From: Aliirhizobium wenxiniae
Lineage (GTDB): Bacteria; Pseudomonadota; Alphaproteobacteria; Rhizobiales; Rhizobiaceae
NCBI RefSeq assembly: GCF_019511445.1
Contig: NZ_JAEUAN010000001.1
Location: 310,001 to 374,000 of the forward strand
Direction: 5' to 3'
Length of the DNA stretch: 64,000 bases
Numbering within the stretch: position 1 is the stretch's first letter; each line of letters begins with the position of its first letter. The position numbers were made by a program, and so were the translations under genes. This document shows positions 26,269-35,491 of the stretch, piece after piece. Under the pieces are notes generated by a model that made no database searches, was not told where the DNA came from, and saw only the letters and a list, made by a program, of their open reading frames with translations.

Positions 26269-28197
26269 ATGAACACGATAAAAATCAAATTTCTTCTCCC
26301 CGCTCTCTTCGGAATAACTGTTCTCATCCTTATCGTTCAGGGCGCGTTGGGCATGCGGTCGGTCGCGCAGATCGAGGGACAGGCTGAAACGATCGGCCGG
26401 CGAATGGAGCGTTCTTTGTTGATCGCCGACATGGATCGCAAGCAGTCGGATGCTCATCGCCTCTATCTGATGACGATGACGGCCGCGAATGCAGCCGAGA
26501 AGAAGCAGCTGATCGAGCAGGTACAGGTTGCGACCAAGACGCGCGCCGACGCCTTCGACTATTATGCGCAGGGCATCACCATCCCTGTCGCCAAGGAAAA
26601 ATTCGACCAGCTGAAGCAGCTCGTTGCGGACTATGACGCGCTGGGGGCGAAGTTCCTTCAGCTGGTCAGCAGCTCGCGGGTCTATGAGGCCAGAGAGGTC
26701 ATCGGTCAGATGATCCCCAAGAGCGCCGAGGCCGGCAAGGTTTTGCAGGGGTTGATTGACGACAACGCCACCCGCAGCAAGGACGATGCGAAGGTTACCG
26801 ATGAAATCGCGCAGTTCGTCTATGTCTCGACCATTGGCGGGGTCATCTTTGCCGTGATAATCGCACTTGGCGCAGCTTTGCTCAGCCTGCTGCGCGTGAC
26901 GCGTCCGATCACCGATATCACCAACTCGATGCAGACGCTTGCCGCCGGCAACAATCAGATCGCCATTCCCTATGCCGGTCGCAAGGATGAAATCGGTGAC
27001 ATGGCTGCGGCCGTCGCCGTCTTCCGCGACAACGCTCTTGAACGCGTTCGCCTGGAGCAGGAAACCGAAGCCAATCGCTCGATGAGCGAGCGGGAGCGCA
27101 TCGCTCACGAGGAGCAGAAGGCACGCGAAGCCGCTGACGTAGCCTTCGCGGTCAATGCGCTGGAAAGGGGCCTGACGGGCCTGTCCAACGGCGACATGAC
27201 TGTTCGGCTGGATCAGCAGTTCGCAGGTCAGCTCGATCAGTTGCGCGTCAATTTCAACGAATCCGTCGGCAAGCTGCAGACTACGCTGCGCTCCGTCGGC
27301 GATAATGCGCGGATGATCGATGCAGGCGCCAACGAGATCCGTTCGGCAGCAGACGATCTTTCGAAGCGCACTGAACAGCAGGCAGCTTCCGTCGAACAGA
27401 CGGCCGCCGCTCTGGAAGAAGTTACGACTGCGGTCAAGGATTCGGCTGTGCGCGCCGGAGAGGCCGGCAAGCTGGTCGATCAGACGCGCGTCGGTGCCGA
27501 GCGCTCCGGCGACGTCGTTCGCGAGGCGGTCGCGGCCATGGAAGCGATCGAGCAGTCCTCGTCCGAGATCGGCAATATTATCGGCGTGATCGACGATATT
27601 GCCTTCCAGACGAACCTGCTTGCTCTCAACGCAGGTGTCGAAGCGGCGCGCGCCGGTGAAGCGGGCAAGGGCTTTGCCGTCGTGGCGCAGGAAGTTCGCG
27701 AGCTTGCCCAGCGTTCGGCCAATGCCGCACGCGAGATCAAGGCGCTGATCACCAAGTCCGGCGAACAGGTGCGCGATGGCGTGACGCTGGTCGGCGAAAC
27801 CGGCAAGGCGCTGGAGGCGATCGTCTCCGACGTGCAGCGGATCAACACCAATGTCGGCTCGATCGTCGTTTCGGCGCGCGAACAGTCGACCGGTCTTTCC
27901 GAGATCAGCACCTCGGTTCATCATATGGACCAGGGCACGCAGCAGAATGCTGCGATGGTGGAGCAAACGACGGCTGCAAGCCACAGCCTTGCGACCCAGG
28001 CCGCAGCGCTTATCGAGCTGCTTTCCCAGTTCAATCTCGGTGAAGGCACTCGGGCGGCAGGAACCGCGCCTCGCGCAGCAAGCCCTGCATCGCGTCCGGC
28101 AGCATCGCCGGCCCGTGCTCTCGGCAACCGGATTGCTTCGGCCTTTGGCGGCGGTTCTTCCGCGGCAGCCGTGAAGCAGGAATGGGCAGAATTCTGA
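26269..28197 (+). CDS. Methyl-accepting chemotaxis protein with CheR-docking tail
   Basis: 642 residues. Membrane helix 1 is at about 8-30 and helix 2 at about 186-210; between them lies a helical periplasmic sensor of about 155 residues that resembles a four-helix bundle. HAMP follows (about 211-265) and then the cytoplasmic coiled coil, with the hairpin tip [20 protein letters not shown] near 440-460. The last five residues are EWAEF, matching the xWxxF pentapeptide that tethers the methylation enzyme CheR. The ligand is unknown. The ATG giving [10 protein letters not shown] is used; two starts lie a few codons upstream. A terminator follows. Confidence 0.9.
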   Translation: MNTIKIKFLLPALFGITVLILIVQGALGMRSVAQIEGQAETIGRRMERSLLIADMDRKQSDAHRLYLMTMTAANAAEKKQLIEQVQVATKTRADAFDYYAQGITIPVAKEKFDQLKQLVADYDALGAKFLQLVSSSRVYEAREVIGQMIPKSAEAGKVLQGLIDDNATRSKDDAKVTDEIAQFVYVSTIGGVIFAVIIALGAALLSLLRVTRPITDITNSMQTLAAGNNQIAIPYAGRKDEIGDMAAAVAVFRDNALERVRLEQETEANRSMSERERIAHEEQKAREAADVAFAVNALERGLTGLSNGDMTVRLDQQFAGQLDQLRVNFNESVGKLQTTLRSVGDNARMIDAGANEIRSAADDLSKRTEQQAASVEQTAAALEEVTTAVKDSAVRAGEAGKLVDQTRVGAERSGDVVREAVAAMEAIEQSSSEIGNIIGVIDDIAFQTNLLALNAGVEAARAGEAGKGFAVVAQEVRELAQRSANAAREIKALITKSGEQVRDGVTLVGETGKALEAIVSDVQRINTNVGSIVVSAREQSTGLSEISTSVHHMDQGTQQNAAMVEQTTAASHSLATQAAALIELLSQFNLGEGTRAAGTAPRAASPASRPAASPARALGNRIASAFGGGSSAAAVKQEWAEF

Positions 28198-28221
28198 GTA
28201 GTTCCTGATCAGATCTGGAAT

Positions 28222-28245
28222 GGACGGCGGCTTCGGCCGCCGTTT
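28222..28245 (+). terminator. Terminator hairpin of the chemotaxis receptor gene
   Basis: GACGGCGGC-TTCG-GCCGCCGTT: an eight to nine-base stem with a stable TTCG loop, 25 bases after the stop, followed by a short T-rich stretch. Confidence 0.7.
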
Positions 28246-28329
28246 GCATTTCCGGCCCTTGGATATCCTTGCCGAAATGTAATCCCGCCGCCCTTTGCCG
28301 CATTGCGGAACCGGCATATATCCGTTGCC

Positions 28330-30195
28330 ATGGCCATCACCCAGTTCTTCCGCTTTTTCGAAACGCGCATTCGCCCCTTTGCAGAAAAGGGAGATCTCCG
28401 GCCGCCGGAAGGAACGATCGCGTTCATCTGGTTCTATGTACGCCAGGCCAAGGCGCCTTTTCTGGCCATGTTGGTTCTCGGCGGGCTGACGGCTGCAATC
28501 GAGGCGGCGTTGTTCTGGTTCGTCGGTCGGCTCGTCGATATTCTCGCCAGTATCGACCGAGCGCAGGGCTGGGCTGGACTTCTGGCGGCGCATGGCTGGG
28601 AACTGGGCGGCATGCTGGTTCTTATCGGCGTCGTCCGCTTTCTGGTGACGCTTGCGACGGCGCTTGTCGACCAGCAGATGATCACGCCGGGCTTCTACAA
28701 TCTGGTCCGCTGGCAGTCCTACCAGCATGTTGCGCGCCAATCGCTGTCCTTCTTCCAGAATGATTTCGCCGGACGGATCGTCACGAAGGTCTGGTCGGGC
28801 GGGCAGGCGGCTGGCGACCTCGTGACCTCGCTGATGGAAAGCGTCTGGTTCGTCTGCATCTATTCGGTATCGATGCTGATGCTGGTCGGCGGGTTGGACT
28901 GGCGGCTGGCGGTGCTGGTCTTGGCATGGGTCGGGATTTTTTCGGCGCTTGCCCGCTATTTCGTTCCGCGTATCCGCTATCATTCGAAGGAGACGGCGGA
29001 AGCGGCCTCGATGCTTTCGGGGCGGATGGTCGATGCCTATAGCAATATCCAGACGCTGCGGCTCTTCGGTCGCGACGAGGCGAACGACCGCTACATGCGG
29101 GAGGGGTTCGATACGTTTCAGTCGACGACCCTGATGTTCACCCGGTTTATCACCGGTGTTCGTGCTTCGATGGCGCTGCTTTCAGGCGTGATGATCACGT
29201 CGATGGCGGCGCTCTGCATTCACCTTTGGCTGCAGGGCAAGATCAGTTCCGGCGCTGTCGCCTTCACCCTGGCACTGGTGCTTCGGCTGAATTTCCTGCT
29301 TGGCCGGCTGATGACGCAGTTCAACGGGATCATGCGCAATTTCGGGACCGTGCAGAATGCGGCCGAGCTGATCTCGCAGCCGGTGCAATTGAACGATGTG
29401 CCCGATGCACCGGCGCTCGAAGTGAAGCAGCCGGAGATACGCTTCAACGATGTCAGTTTTCACTATGGCCGACAGTCCGGCGTCATCGATCACCTGAACC
29501 TGACGGTCCGAGCTGGCGAAAAGGTGGGGATCATCGGCCGGTCCGGCGCCGGAAAATCGACGCTCGTCAATCTGCTGCTGCGTTTCTACGACCTTGAAGG
29601 CGGCCGGATCGAAATCGACGGGCAGGATATTTCAAAGGTCGCCCAAGAGACGCTGAGAGCGCAGATCGGCATGGTCACGCAGGATACGTCGCTTCTGCAT
29701 CGCTCTATCCGTGACAACATCCTGTTCGGTCGCCCGGATGCATCCGATGCGCAACTGCTTTCCGCAGCGCAGAAGGCGCAGGCTGACGGATTTATCGGCA
29801 GTCTGGTGGACCAGCGCGGGCGCAAAGGGTTCGATGCGCATGTGGGAGAACGCGGCGTCAAGCTTTCGGGCGGGCAGCGGCAACGGATCGCAATTGCCCG
29901 TGTGATGCTCAAGGATGCGCCGATCCTCATTCTCGATGAAGCGACATCGGCGCTGGATTCCGAGGTCGAGGCGGCGATCCAGGCCAGTCTCGATGGTCTG
30001 ATGCAGGGCAAGACGGTGCTGGCTATCGCGCACCGCCTGTCGACCATTGCCATGCTCGATCGGCTGATCGTGATGGACAAGGGGCGGATCGTGGAGGAGG
30101 GGACGCATGGCGAGCTGATTTCCGCCGGCGGCCTTTATGCCGAATTGTGGTCACGTCAGACGGGCGGTTTTCTCGCGGCCGACGCTGCACAATAG
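28330..30195 (+). CDS. ABC exporter half-transporter (permease-ATPase fusion), second copy
   Basis: 621 residues with the same layout as the protein at 24211-26064. Walker A is GRSGAGKST (near 403), the signature LSGGQRQR (near 511) and Walker B ILILDEATSALD (near 532). The two proteins share long identical blocks, for example HRSIRDNI and AHVGERGVKLSGGQRQRIAI, so they arose by duplication. Both ATPase sites look active. The start is the ATG giving MAITQFFRFF. It lies after the receptor's terminator and so probably has its own promoter in 28246-28329. Confidence 0.88.
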   Translation: MAITQFFRFFETRIRPFAEKGDLRPPEGTIAFIWFYVRQAKAPFLAMLVLGGLTAAIEAALFWFVGRLVDILASIDRAQGWAGLLAAHGWELGGMLVLIGVVRFLVTLATALVDQQMITPGFYNLVRWQSYQHVARQSLSFFQNDFAGRIVTKVWSGGQAAGDLVTSLMESVWFVCIYSVSMLMLVGGLDWRLAVLVLAWVGIFSALARYFVPRIRYHSKETAEAASMLSGRMVDAYSNIQTLRLFGRDEANDRYMREGFDTFQSTTLMFTRFITGVRASMALLSGVMITSMAALCIHLWLQGKISSGAVAFTLALVLRLNFLLGRLMTQFNGIMRNFGTVQNAAELISQPVQLNDVPDAPALEVKQPEIRFNDVSFHYGRQSGVIDHLNLTVRAGEKVGIIGRSGAGKSTLVNLLLRFYDLEGGRIEIDGQDISKVAQETLRAQIGMVTQDTSLLHRSIRDNILFGRPDASDAQLLSAAQKAQADGFIGSLVDQRGRKGFDAHVGERGVKLSGGQRQRIAIARVMLKDAPILILDEATSALDSEVEAAIQASLDGLMQGKTVLAIAHRLSTIAMLDRLIVMDKGRIVEEGTHGELISAGGLYAELWSRQTGGFLAADAAQ

Positions 30196-30200
30196 CTTTG

Positions 30201-31145
30201 TCACTGACCGCTGATGACGAGTTCGGCCATCAGTCCGGCATGATTTGACCCGTAGGCGCTGGGCAAGGCGGAAACCGATCTGATCTTCATCGGCGGCCTC
30301 ACATAGACATGATCGATCGGCAGGCCGAAGATGCCGAGTTTGACTGGCCATGTGGGAGGTTCATAGGATGCCGTCCGTAGTCCCGTCCAGGTGAAGAAAC
30401 TGCGGATATTGGGGGCAAGCGACGAGGCGTTGAAATCGCCCGCAAGCACGAGCGGCCCCTGCATTTCTTCCATGGCGAGCGTGGCTTTAACCAGTTCGAA
30501 GGTCTGGAAATTATCGAAATAGGGTTTTGTCGTGTGAATGCCGGCGACATTGACCTTTTGGCCCCTGATTTCCGTCTCGGCGAGAATGAAGCGGTTGGCG
30601 AAGATCGGGCTCAGGCTTCTGACGGTTGCTCGTTCGAGCGGCGTCTTGGAGAACATCAGCTGATCGCAATTGGACGCCAGGATACCGCAGCCGATACGGT
30701 AGGGGTACGTCTCGCCTAGCTGTGAAAGGTGAGGCTCAAGCGGCTCGGCCTCCATGATGCTGACGATGTCGGCGCCCGAGGCTTCGATCATCCGGGCGAT
30801 CGTTTCACCATTTGCCCGGTTCTCCTTCAGGATATTGAACGAGAGCAGCCGGATGCTTGGGGCATCGGCGTCACTCTCCGTTGCCATCGCCGTGTATTGC
30901 TGCCCCATCATCACGCCGTGTCCGGCAAGCCCGATGGAGCCTGCGAGCAACAGGAGGGCGATGACGTTCCGGTAAAGAATAAAGGCGAAAACCATGGCCG
31001 CGATACAGGCGGCGGCGGCGTGCAATTGCAGGCTATGAAGCGTGGCCAAAAGCCAGTGCGGATGCAGGTATCGCGAGCCGATTGCCAGCATTACAAGCGA
31101 CACGATGACGCAGATTGCGACGGAAAGGATCTTTCTTGGCGTCAT
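30201..31145 (-). CDS. Membrane-anchored endonuclease/exonuclease/phosphatase family protein
   Basis: 314 residues. Three hydrophobic helices in residues 5-80 precede a catalytic domain of the DNase I/sphingomyelinase fold: LLSFNIL, the metal Glu in IMEAEP, LAGDFNAS, and the final His in GSNHAGLMAEL. The active-site residues appear intact. Substrates in this family range from DNA to phosphoinositides and sphingolipids, and cannot be chosen here. With the N-terminal anchor, the domain should face the periplasm. It is convergent with the second ABC gene, five bases apart. Confidence 0.82.
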   Translation of the reverse strand: MTPRKILSVAICVIVSLVMLAIGSRYLHPHWLLATLHSLQLHAAAACIAAMVFAFILYRNVIALLLLAGSIGLAGHGVMMGQQYTAMATESDADAPSIRLLSFNILKENRANGETIARMIEASGADIVSIMEAEPLEPHLSQLGETYPYRIGCGILASNCDQLMFSKTPLERATVRSLSPIFANRFILAETEIRGQKVNVAGIHTTKPYFDNFQTFELVKATLAMEEMQGPLVLAGDFNASSLAPNIRSFFTWTGLRTASYEPPTWPVKLGIFGLPIDHVYVRPPMKIRSVSALPSAYGSNHAGLMAELVISGQ

Positions 31146-31523
31146 GATCGGGTCCGAAGCTTTTCTTCATCGGTGAATTAGCACGCGCAAATGTCTCTTG
31201 CAACGCAGCATGTTTGCATGCCGCAGCCGTAGATCTCGCTTGATCCAAATCAACTTCCTCTCTGATATCGCAGGCTAAATCATGCCCGCTGCATAGTGTC
31301 GCAAGACATTGTTGCAGTGCCCTGTCGACTACATGCCTAAATAGAAATCATGTTCCTTCATCTGGTCTAAGGCCTTGCCAAGCGGCAAGCTTATCTGCGA
31401 TCAAAACAGTGATCGCGCTGGCTTGCTGGGGAATCGGTGTTCGATCTATGGTTAGGGAGGTTGACCACAGCCAGGAGGAGGCATGCGTATGACAGGGACA
31501 TTGCATGAGAGGATGGTTGAACC
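31146..31523. promoter_or_regulatory. Control region of petABC
   Basis: 378 bases between the divergent phosphatase-fold gene and petA. It holds a perfect FNR/FixK-type palindrome (31240-31253) and a 14-codon upstream ORF (31483-31527). No obvious terminator or tRNA is present. Confidence 0.7.
31240..31253. promoter_or_regulatory. FNR/FixK-type box TTGAT-N4-ATCAA
   Basis: TTGATCCAAATCAA is a perfect match to the TTGAT-N4-ATCAA operator bound by oxygen-responsive Crp/Fnr regulators (FnrN, FixK) in alphaproteobacteria. It lies 270 bases upstream of petA and 95 bases upstream of the divergent gene starting at 31145, so either gene could be the target. Oxygen control of cytochrome bc1 is plausible. 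Confidence 0.65.
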
Positions 31524-31527
31524 GTGA
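31483..31527 (+). CDS. Upstream ORF (14 residues) overlapping the petA start
   Basis: GGAGGAGG stands directly before an ATG pair opening MRMTGTLHERMVEP. Its TGA (31525-31527) overlaps the GTG start of petA (GTGA), the signature of translational coupling. The strong ribosome-binding site belongs to this ORF, while petA itself has only AGAGG at an 11-base distance. Ribosomes finishing the short ORF may restart on petA. Confidence 0.45.
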   Translation: MRMTGTLHERMVEP

Positions 31528-32102
31528 GTGAGCATAATCCGAACGAAGGAACGTTGAGCGAGCCCACGCGCCGCGATTTCCTCTATTTGACGACCGGCGT
31601 GGCCGGGGCGGTGGGTGCTGCGGCCGTTGCCTGGCCTTTTATCGACCAGATGCGGCCGGATGCATCGACACTGGCGCTCGCCTCGATCGAGGTGAATGTG
31701 GCAGCCGTGGAACCCGGCATGTCCCTGACGGTCAAATGGCGCGGCAAGCCCGTGTTCATCCGTAATCGCACGCCAAAGGAAGTAGAAGAAGCCAATGCAG
31801 TCGCACTGTCCGACCTGAAGGATCCCGTCGCCCGCAATGCCAATATCGCGGCAGATGCAGAGGCGACCGGCCTCGACCGCTCTGCCGGCGAAGGCAAGGA
31901 GAACTGGATCGTGATGATCGGTTCCTGCACTCATCTCGGTTGTGTTCCGCTCGGCCAGTCCGGTGATTTCAATGGGTGGTTCTGTCCCTGCCATGGCTCG
32001 CACTACGATACGGCGGGCCGCATCCGAAAAGGTCCTGCACCGCAGAATCTTGCAATTCCGACATTCGCATTCGCAAGCGATACCGTGATCAGGATCGGGT
32101 GA
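31524..32102 (+). CDS. petA: Ubiquinol-cytochrome c reductase, Rieske iron-sulfur subunit
   Basis: 192 residues. The N-terminus carries a Tat-type signal anchor (RRDFLYLTTGVAGAVGAA) that holds the protein in the membrane. The [2Fe-2S] cluster ligands are in CTHLGC and CPCHGSHYD. The protein passes electrons from ubiquinol to cytochrome c1 in complex III. It starts with GTG and overlaps a short upstream ORF, so translation is probably coupled. First gene of petABC, 11 bases before petB. Confidence 0.95.
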   Translation: MSEHNPNEGTLSEPTRRDFLYLTTGVAGAVGAAAVAWPFIDQMRPDASTLALASIEVNVAAVEPGMSLTVKWRGKPVFIRNRTPKEVEEANAVALSDLKDPVARNANIAADAEATGLDRSAGEGKENWIVMIGSCTHLGCVPLGQSGDFNGWFCPCHGSHYDTAGRIRKGPAPQNLAIPTFAFASDTVIRIG

Positions 32103-32113
32103 GGGGCTGACTT

Positions 32114-33448
32114 ATGAGTGGACATTCGTCTTATCAACCGTCGACGGGGATCGAACGGTGGATCGACCAGCGGCTACCTTTGCCGCGCATGGTGTATGAC
32201 AGTTTCGTTGCCTATCCGGTGCCGAGAAACCTGAATTACGCCTATACATTCGGTGCGATGCTGTCGGTCATGCTGATCGTACAGATCCTCACCGGCGTTG
32301 TGCTTGCCATGCATTATACGGCATCGACCGCTGAGGCGTTTGTCTCGGTCGAAAAGATCATGCGCGACGTCAATCATGGTTGGCTGTTGCGTTACATGCA
32401 TGCCAACGGTGCTTCCTTCTTCTTCATCGCGGTCTATCTGCATATCGCTCGCGGTCTCTATTACGGTTCCTACAAGGCCCCGCGCGAAATCCTCTGGATC
32501 CTCGGCGTGGTCATCTATCTGCTGATGATGGCAACGGGCTTCATGGGCTATGTGCTTCCCTGGGGGCAGATGTCCTTCTGGGGCGCAACGGTCATTACCG
32601 GCTTCTTCACCGCCTTTCCGCTGGTGGGTGAGTGGATCCAGCAGTTCCTGCTTGGCGGCTTTGCCGTCGACCAGCCGACGCTCAACCGCTTCTTCTCGCT
32701 TCACTATCTTCTGCCGTTCATGATCGCCGGCGTCGTCGTCCTGCACGTATGGGCGCTGCATGTGACCGGCCAGACGAACCCGACCGGCGTCGAGGTGAAG
32801 TCGAAGACGGATACGGTGCCTTTCACGCCCTATGCGACCCTGAAGGACGCTTTCGGTGTGTCGATCTTCCTGATCGTCTATGCCTGGTTCATCTTCTACA
32901 TGCCGAACTATCTCGGTCACCCGGACAACTATATCCCGGCCGATGCGCTGAAGACACCGGCGCATATCGTGCCTGAATGGTACTATCTGCCGTTCTACGC
33001 GATGTTGCGTGCGATCACCTTCAATGTCGGACCGATCGATTCGAAGCTCGGCGGCGTGCTTGTGATGTTCGGATCGATCATCATCCTGTTCTTCCTGCCC
33101 TGGCTGGATACGTCGAAGGTTCGTTCGGCCGTCTATCGTCCCTGGTACAAGCTGTTCTTCTGGATTTTCGTGGCCAACGCGATCTTCCTCGGCTGGCTCG
33201 GTGCCATGCCGGCAGAAGGCGGCGGTCTGATTGCCCTGATCTTCGGTGGCGACCTGAAGGGTAATTATGTCGGCTATTCGCAGCTCGGTACGCTCTACTA
33301 CTTCGGTTTCTTCCTGGTGATCATGCCGCTTCTCGGCCTGTTCGAGACGCCGCGGCGCATTCCGAACTCGATCACCGAAGCGGTGCTGGAGCAACAGAGC
33401 AAGAAGGCAGGCTCGGCTACGACCGAACCGGCCAAGGCCACAGCGTGA
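32114..33448 (+). CDS. petB: Ubiquinol-cytochrome c reductase, cytochrome b subunit
   Basis: 444 residues with eight or nine membrane helices. The two b haems are held by His pairs in helices B and D ([20 protein letters not shown] and [19 protein letters not shown]). The quinol-oxidation site motif PEWYYLP is present. It is the membrane core of the bc1 complex. The tail after the last helix is short and hydrophilic, rich in Ala and Lys. Middle gene of petABC. Confidence 0.96.
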   Translation: MSGHSSYQPSTGIERWIDQRLPLPRMVYDSFVAYPVPRNLNYAYTFGAMLSVMLIVQILTGVVLAMHYTASTAEAFVSVEKIMRDVNHGWLLRYMHANGASFFFIAVYLHIARGLYYGSYKAPREILWILGVVIYLLMMATGFMGYVLPWGQMSFWGATVITGFFTAFPLVGEWIQQFLLGGFAVDQPTLNRFFSLHYLLPFMIAGVVVLHVWALHVTGQTNPTGVEVKSKTDTVPFTPYATLKDAFGVSIFLIVYAWFIFYMPNYLGHPDNYIPADALKTPAHIVPEWYYLPFYAMLRAITFNVGPIDSKLGGVLVMFGSIIILFFLPWLDTSKVRSAVYRPWYKLFFWIFVANAIFLGWLGAMPAEGGGLIALIFGGDLKGNYVGYSQLGTLYYFGFFLVIMPLLGLFETPRRIPNSITEAVLEQQSKKAGSATTEPAKATA

Positions 33449-33470
33449 GCGGCGGGAGAGGGATAGACAC

Positions 33471-34352
33471 ATGAAAAAGCTTGCTACAAGCCTCGTCTCT
33501 CTGGCGCTTCTGGCTGCACTCGGCTTTGCTCAGGCAAATGCCCAGGAAAATCACGATGCGGCGGGGGCAGAAGCCCACGCCGAAGGCGCCACGCCGCATT
33601 ATCCGATCCATCATCCGAAAAATGTGAAATGGAGCTTTGCCGGGCCTTTCGGTCACTATGACAAGCAGCAGCTGCAGCGTGGCCTGAAGGTGTTTACGGA
33701 AGTCTGTTCCGCCTGCCATTCGATGCAGCTGGTGCCTTTCCGGACGCTGGAGGACCTGGGATATTCGGACGCGCAGGTGAAAGCCTTCGCCGCCAACTAT
33801 CAGGTTCAGGACGGGCCGAACGATGACGGCGAGATGTTCGAGCGGGCAGCCGTCCCGTCCGACCATTTTCCGTCGCCATTCCCAAACACGCAGGCTGCTG
33901 CGGCTGCCAATAATGGCGCCGCGCCGCCCGATTTCTCGCTGATCGCCAAGGCGCGCGGCGTGACACGCGGCTTCCCGCAGTTCATCTTCGACATCTTCAC
34001 CCAGTATCAGGAAGGCGGGCCGGATTACATCTACTCGCTGATCACCGGATATCATGAGCCGCCAGAGGGCGTGGAGGTTCCCGAAGGGACCCACTACAAC
34101 CCTTATTTTGTCGCAGCCTCCTCACTCGCAATGGCACCGCCGATCGCCGATGATCAGGTGACTTACGACGATGGCTCGCCTCAGACGGTGGACCAGTATG
34201 CCAAGGATGTTTCGGCATTCCTGATGTGGGCCGCCGAGCCGCATCTGGAAGACCGCAAGCGCACCGGCTTCATGGTCATGGTTTTCCTGGTGATCTTCAG
34301 CGGGCTCATTTACCTGACGAAGAAGTCGGTCTATGCCAATAAGGAACATTGA
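33471..34352 (+). CDS. petC: Ubiquinol-cytochrome c reductase, cytochrome c1 subunit
   Basis: 293 residues. A Sec signal peptide (MKKLATSLVSLALLAALGFA, cleavage after ANA) leads to a periplasmic domain with the haem c motif CSACHS and the axial Met in SLAMAPPI. A C-terminal helix (FMVMVFLVIFSGLIYL) anchors it. It accepts electrons from the Rieske protein and passes them to a soluble cytochrome c. Last gene of petABC; a strong terminator follows. Confidence 0.95.
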   Translation: MKKLATSLVSLALLAALGFAQANAQENHDAAGAEAHAEGATPHYPIHHPKNVKWSFAGPFGHYDKQQLQRGLKVFTEVCSACHSMQLVPFRTLEDLGYSDAQVKAFAANYQVQDGPNDDGEMFERAAVPSDHFPSPFPNTQAAAAANNGAAPPDFSLIAKARGVTRGFPQFIFDIFTQYQEGGPDYIYSLITGYHEPPEGVEVPEGTHYNPYFVAASSLAMAPPIADDQVTYDDGSPQTVDQYAKDVSAFLMWAAEPHLEDRKRTGFMVMVFLVIFSGLIYLTKKSVYANKEH

Positions 34353-34377
34353 TCCGAAGCCGGGTCAAAGATAGAGA

Positions 34378-34401
34378 AGGCGGCTTCGGCCGCCTTTTTC
34401 A
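34378..34401 (+). terminator. Terminator of petABC
   Basis: AAGGCGGC-TTCG-GCCGCCTTTTT: an eight-base stem with a stable TTCG loop and a T tract, 25 bases after the petC stop. Confidence 0.88.
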
Positions 34402-34475
34402 TGTGCGCACCTCCAGTTGGCCACTCGTTCTATTGGCGAGAGAGATGCTGCCGTAAGACGACTAACAGGATTATC

Positions 34476-35021
34476 ATGACTACCTCGACCAAAGACATCC
34501 TCGCTGCTGCGATCCGTTCCATTGCGGATTATCCCAAGCCCGGCATCATCTTTCGCGATATCACCACGCTGCTCGGTGATGCGGCGGCTTTCCGTCTGGC
34601 GGTGGATGAGCTGGTGAAACCCTATGAGGGATTGGGCGTCGACAAGATCGCCGGCATGGAAGCACGCGGCTTCATTCTGGGCGGCGCGATGGCGCATCAG
34701 CTTTCGGCCGGTTTCGTGCCGATCCGCAAGAAGGGCAAGCTACCCTATCGCACAGTCAGCATGGCCTATGCGCTGGAATACGGTACCGACGAGATGGAAA
34801 TCCATGTCGATGCGGTGAAGCCGGGCGAGAAGGTGATCCTTTGTGACGACCTGATCGCGACCGGCGGTACCGCCGTCGGCGCCGTCAAACTGCTGCGCCA
34901 GATCGGTGCCGAAGTCGTCTCCGCCTGCTTCGTGATCGACCTGCCGGATCTTGGCGGTCGCAAGAACCTCGAAGCGCTTGGTGTCGAAGTTCGCACACTG
35001 GCTGAATTCTCCGGCCACTGA
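34476..35021 (+). CDS. apt: Adenine phosphoribosyltransferase
   Basis: 181 residues, the usual length. The PRPP-binding loop is [17 protein letters not shown], and [12 protein letters not shown] near the start is typical of the family. It salvages adenine to AMP in the cytoplasm. I use the ATG giving MTTSTKDIL, the position of the family's N-terminus, although an in-frame ATG exists 25 codons upstream. A terminator hairpin follows at 35066. Confidence 0.94.
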   Translation: MTTSTKDILAAAIRSIADYPKPGIIFRDITTLLGDAAAFRLAVDELVKPYEGLGVDKIAGMEARGFILGGAMAHQLSAGFVPIRKKGKLPYRTVSMAYALEYGTDEMEIHVDAVKPGEKVILCDDLIATGGTAVGAVKLLRQIGAEVVSACFVIDLPDLGGRKNLEALGVEVRTLAEFSGH

Positions 35022-35065
35022 CCTTGTTCAAGCCGGGGCACGGCTTCGGTAAGCAGCAATCGTTC

Positions 35066-35097
35066 AAGCGCGTCGGGCTAACCCCCGGCGCGTTTTT
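35066..35097 (+). terminator. Terminator of apt, overlapping the end of the convergent Nudix gene
   Basis: AAGCGCGtCGGG / CCCGgCGCGTT with a loop of about six bases, then a T tract. The T-rich side lies within the last codons of the Nudix gene on the other strand. Confidence 0.65.
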
Positions 35098-35491
35098 GCA
35101 GATAGGCGGGCAGGATGTGGTGCTCGGTGAGTTCTGCCATGGCGATATCGCCCGGCTTCTCGGGATCTATCCAGCACAGTTCCTCGATTTCGGCTGAGCT
35201 GCTGATCTGGGCGTTGCCGCATTCGATCAGAAACACATCTGCTGAAACCGTGTGGCCCGGTTCGTTGGCCGCTGGGGCTTCGAAATAGCCCAGTAGGCGC
35301 AGGTCTTCGACCGACACATGCAATCCGATTTCTTCGATGAGTTCCCGCAGAAGAGCCGATGCCGGGCTCTCGCCGGGTTCGATCTTGCCGCCGGGCTGCA
35401 TGAAGGCTTTGGTTCCGCGTTTGCGCACCAAAAGCGCTTTTCCATCGGCACGGATGATGACGGCAGCGGCAATGCGAATTGTCGGTTTCAT
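35078..35491 (-). CDS. Nudix hydrolase
   Basis: 137 residues, a small Nudix protein. The box GKIEPGESPASALLRELIEE then IGL is canonical. It resembles MutT-like and ADP-ribose-type enzymes; the substrate is unclear. Its ATG overlaps the stop of the arginase-like gene by four bases (35488-35491), so the two are translationally coupled. Confidence 0.82.
   Translation of the reverse strand: MKPTIRIAAAVIIRADGKALLVRKRGTKAFMQPGGKIEPGESPASALLRELIEEIGLHVSVEDLRLLGYFEAPAANEPGHTVSADVFLIECGNAQISSSAEIEELCWIDPEKPGDIAMAELTEHHILPAYLQKRAGG

Noticed and set aside
26176..28983. Very long open frame (935 codons) on the minus strand
   Set aside because: It lies wholly antisense to the chemotaxis receptor and the start of the second ABC gene, which have strong family motifs. 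High-GC codon bias produces such mirror frames, and the antisense protein shows no domain.
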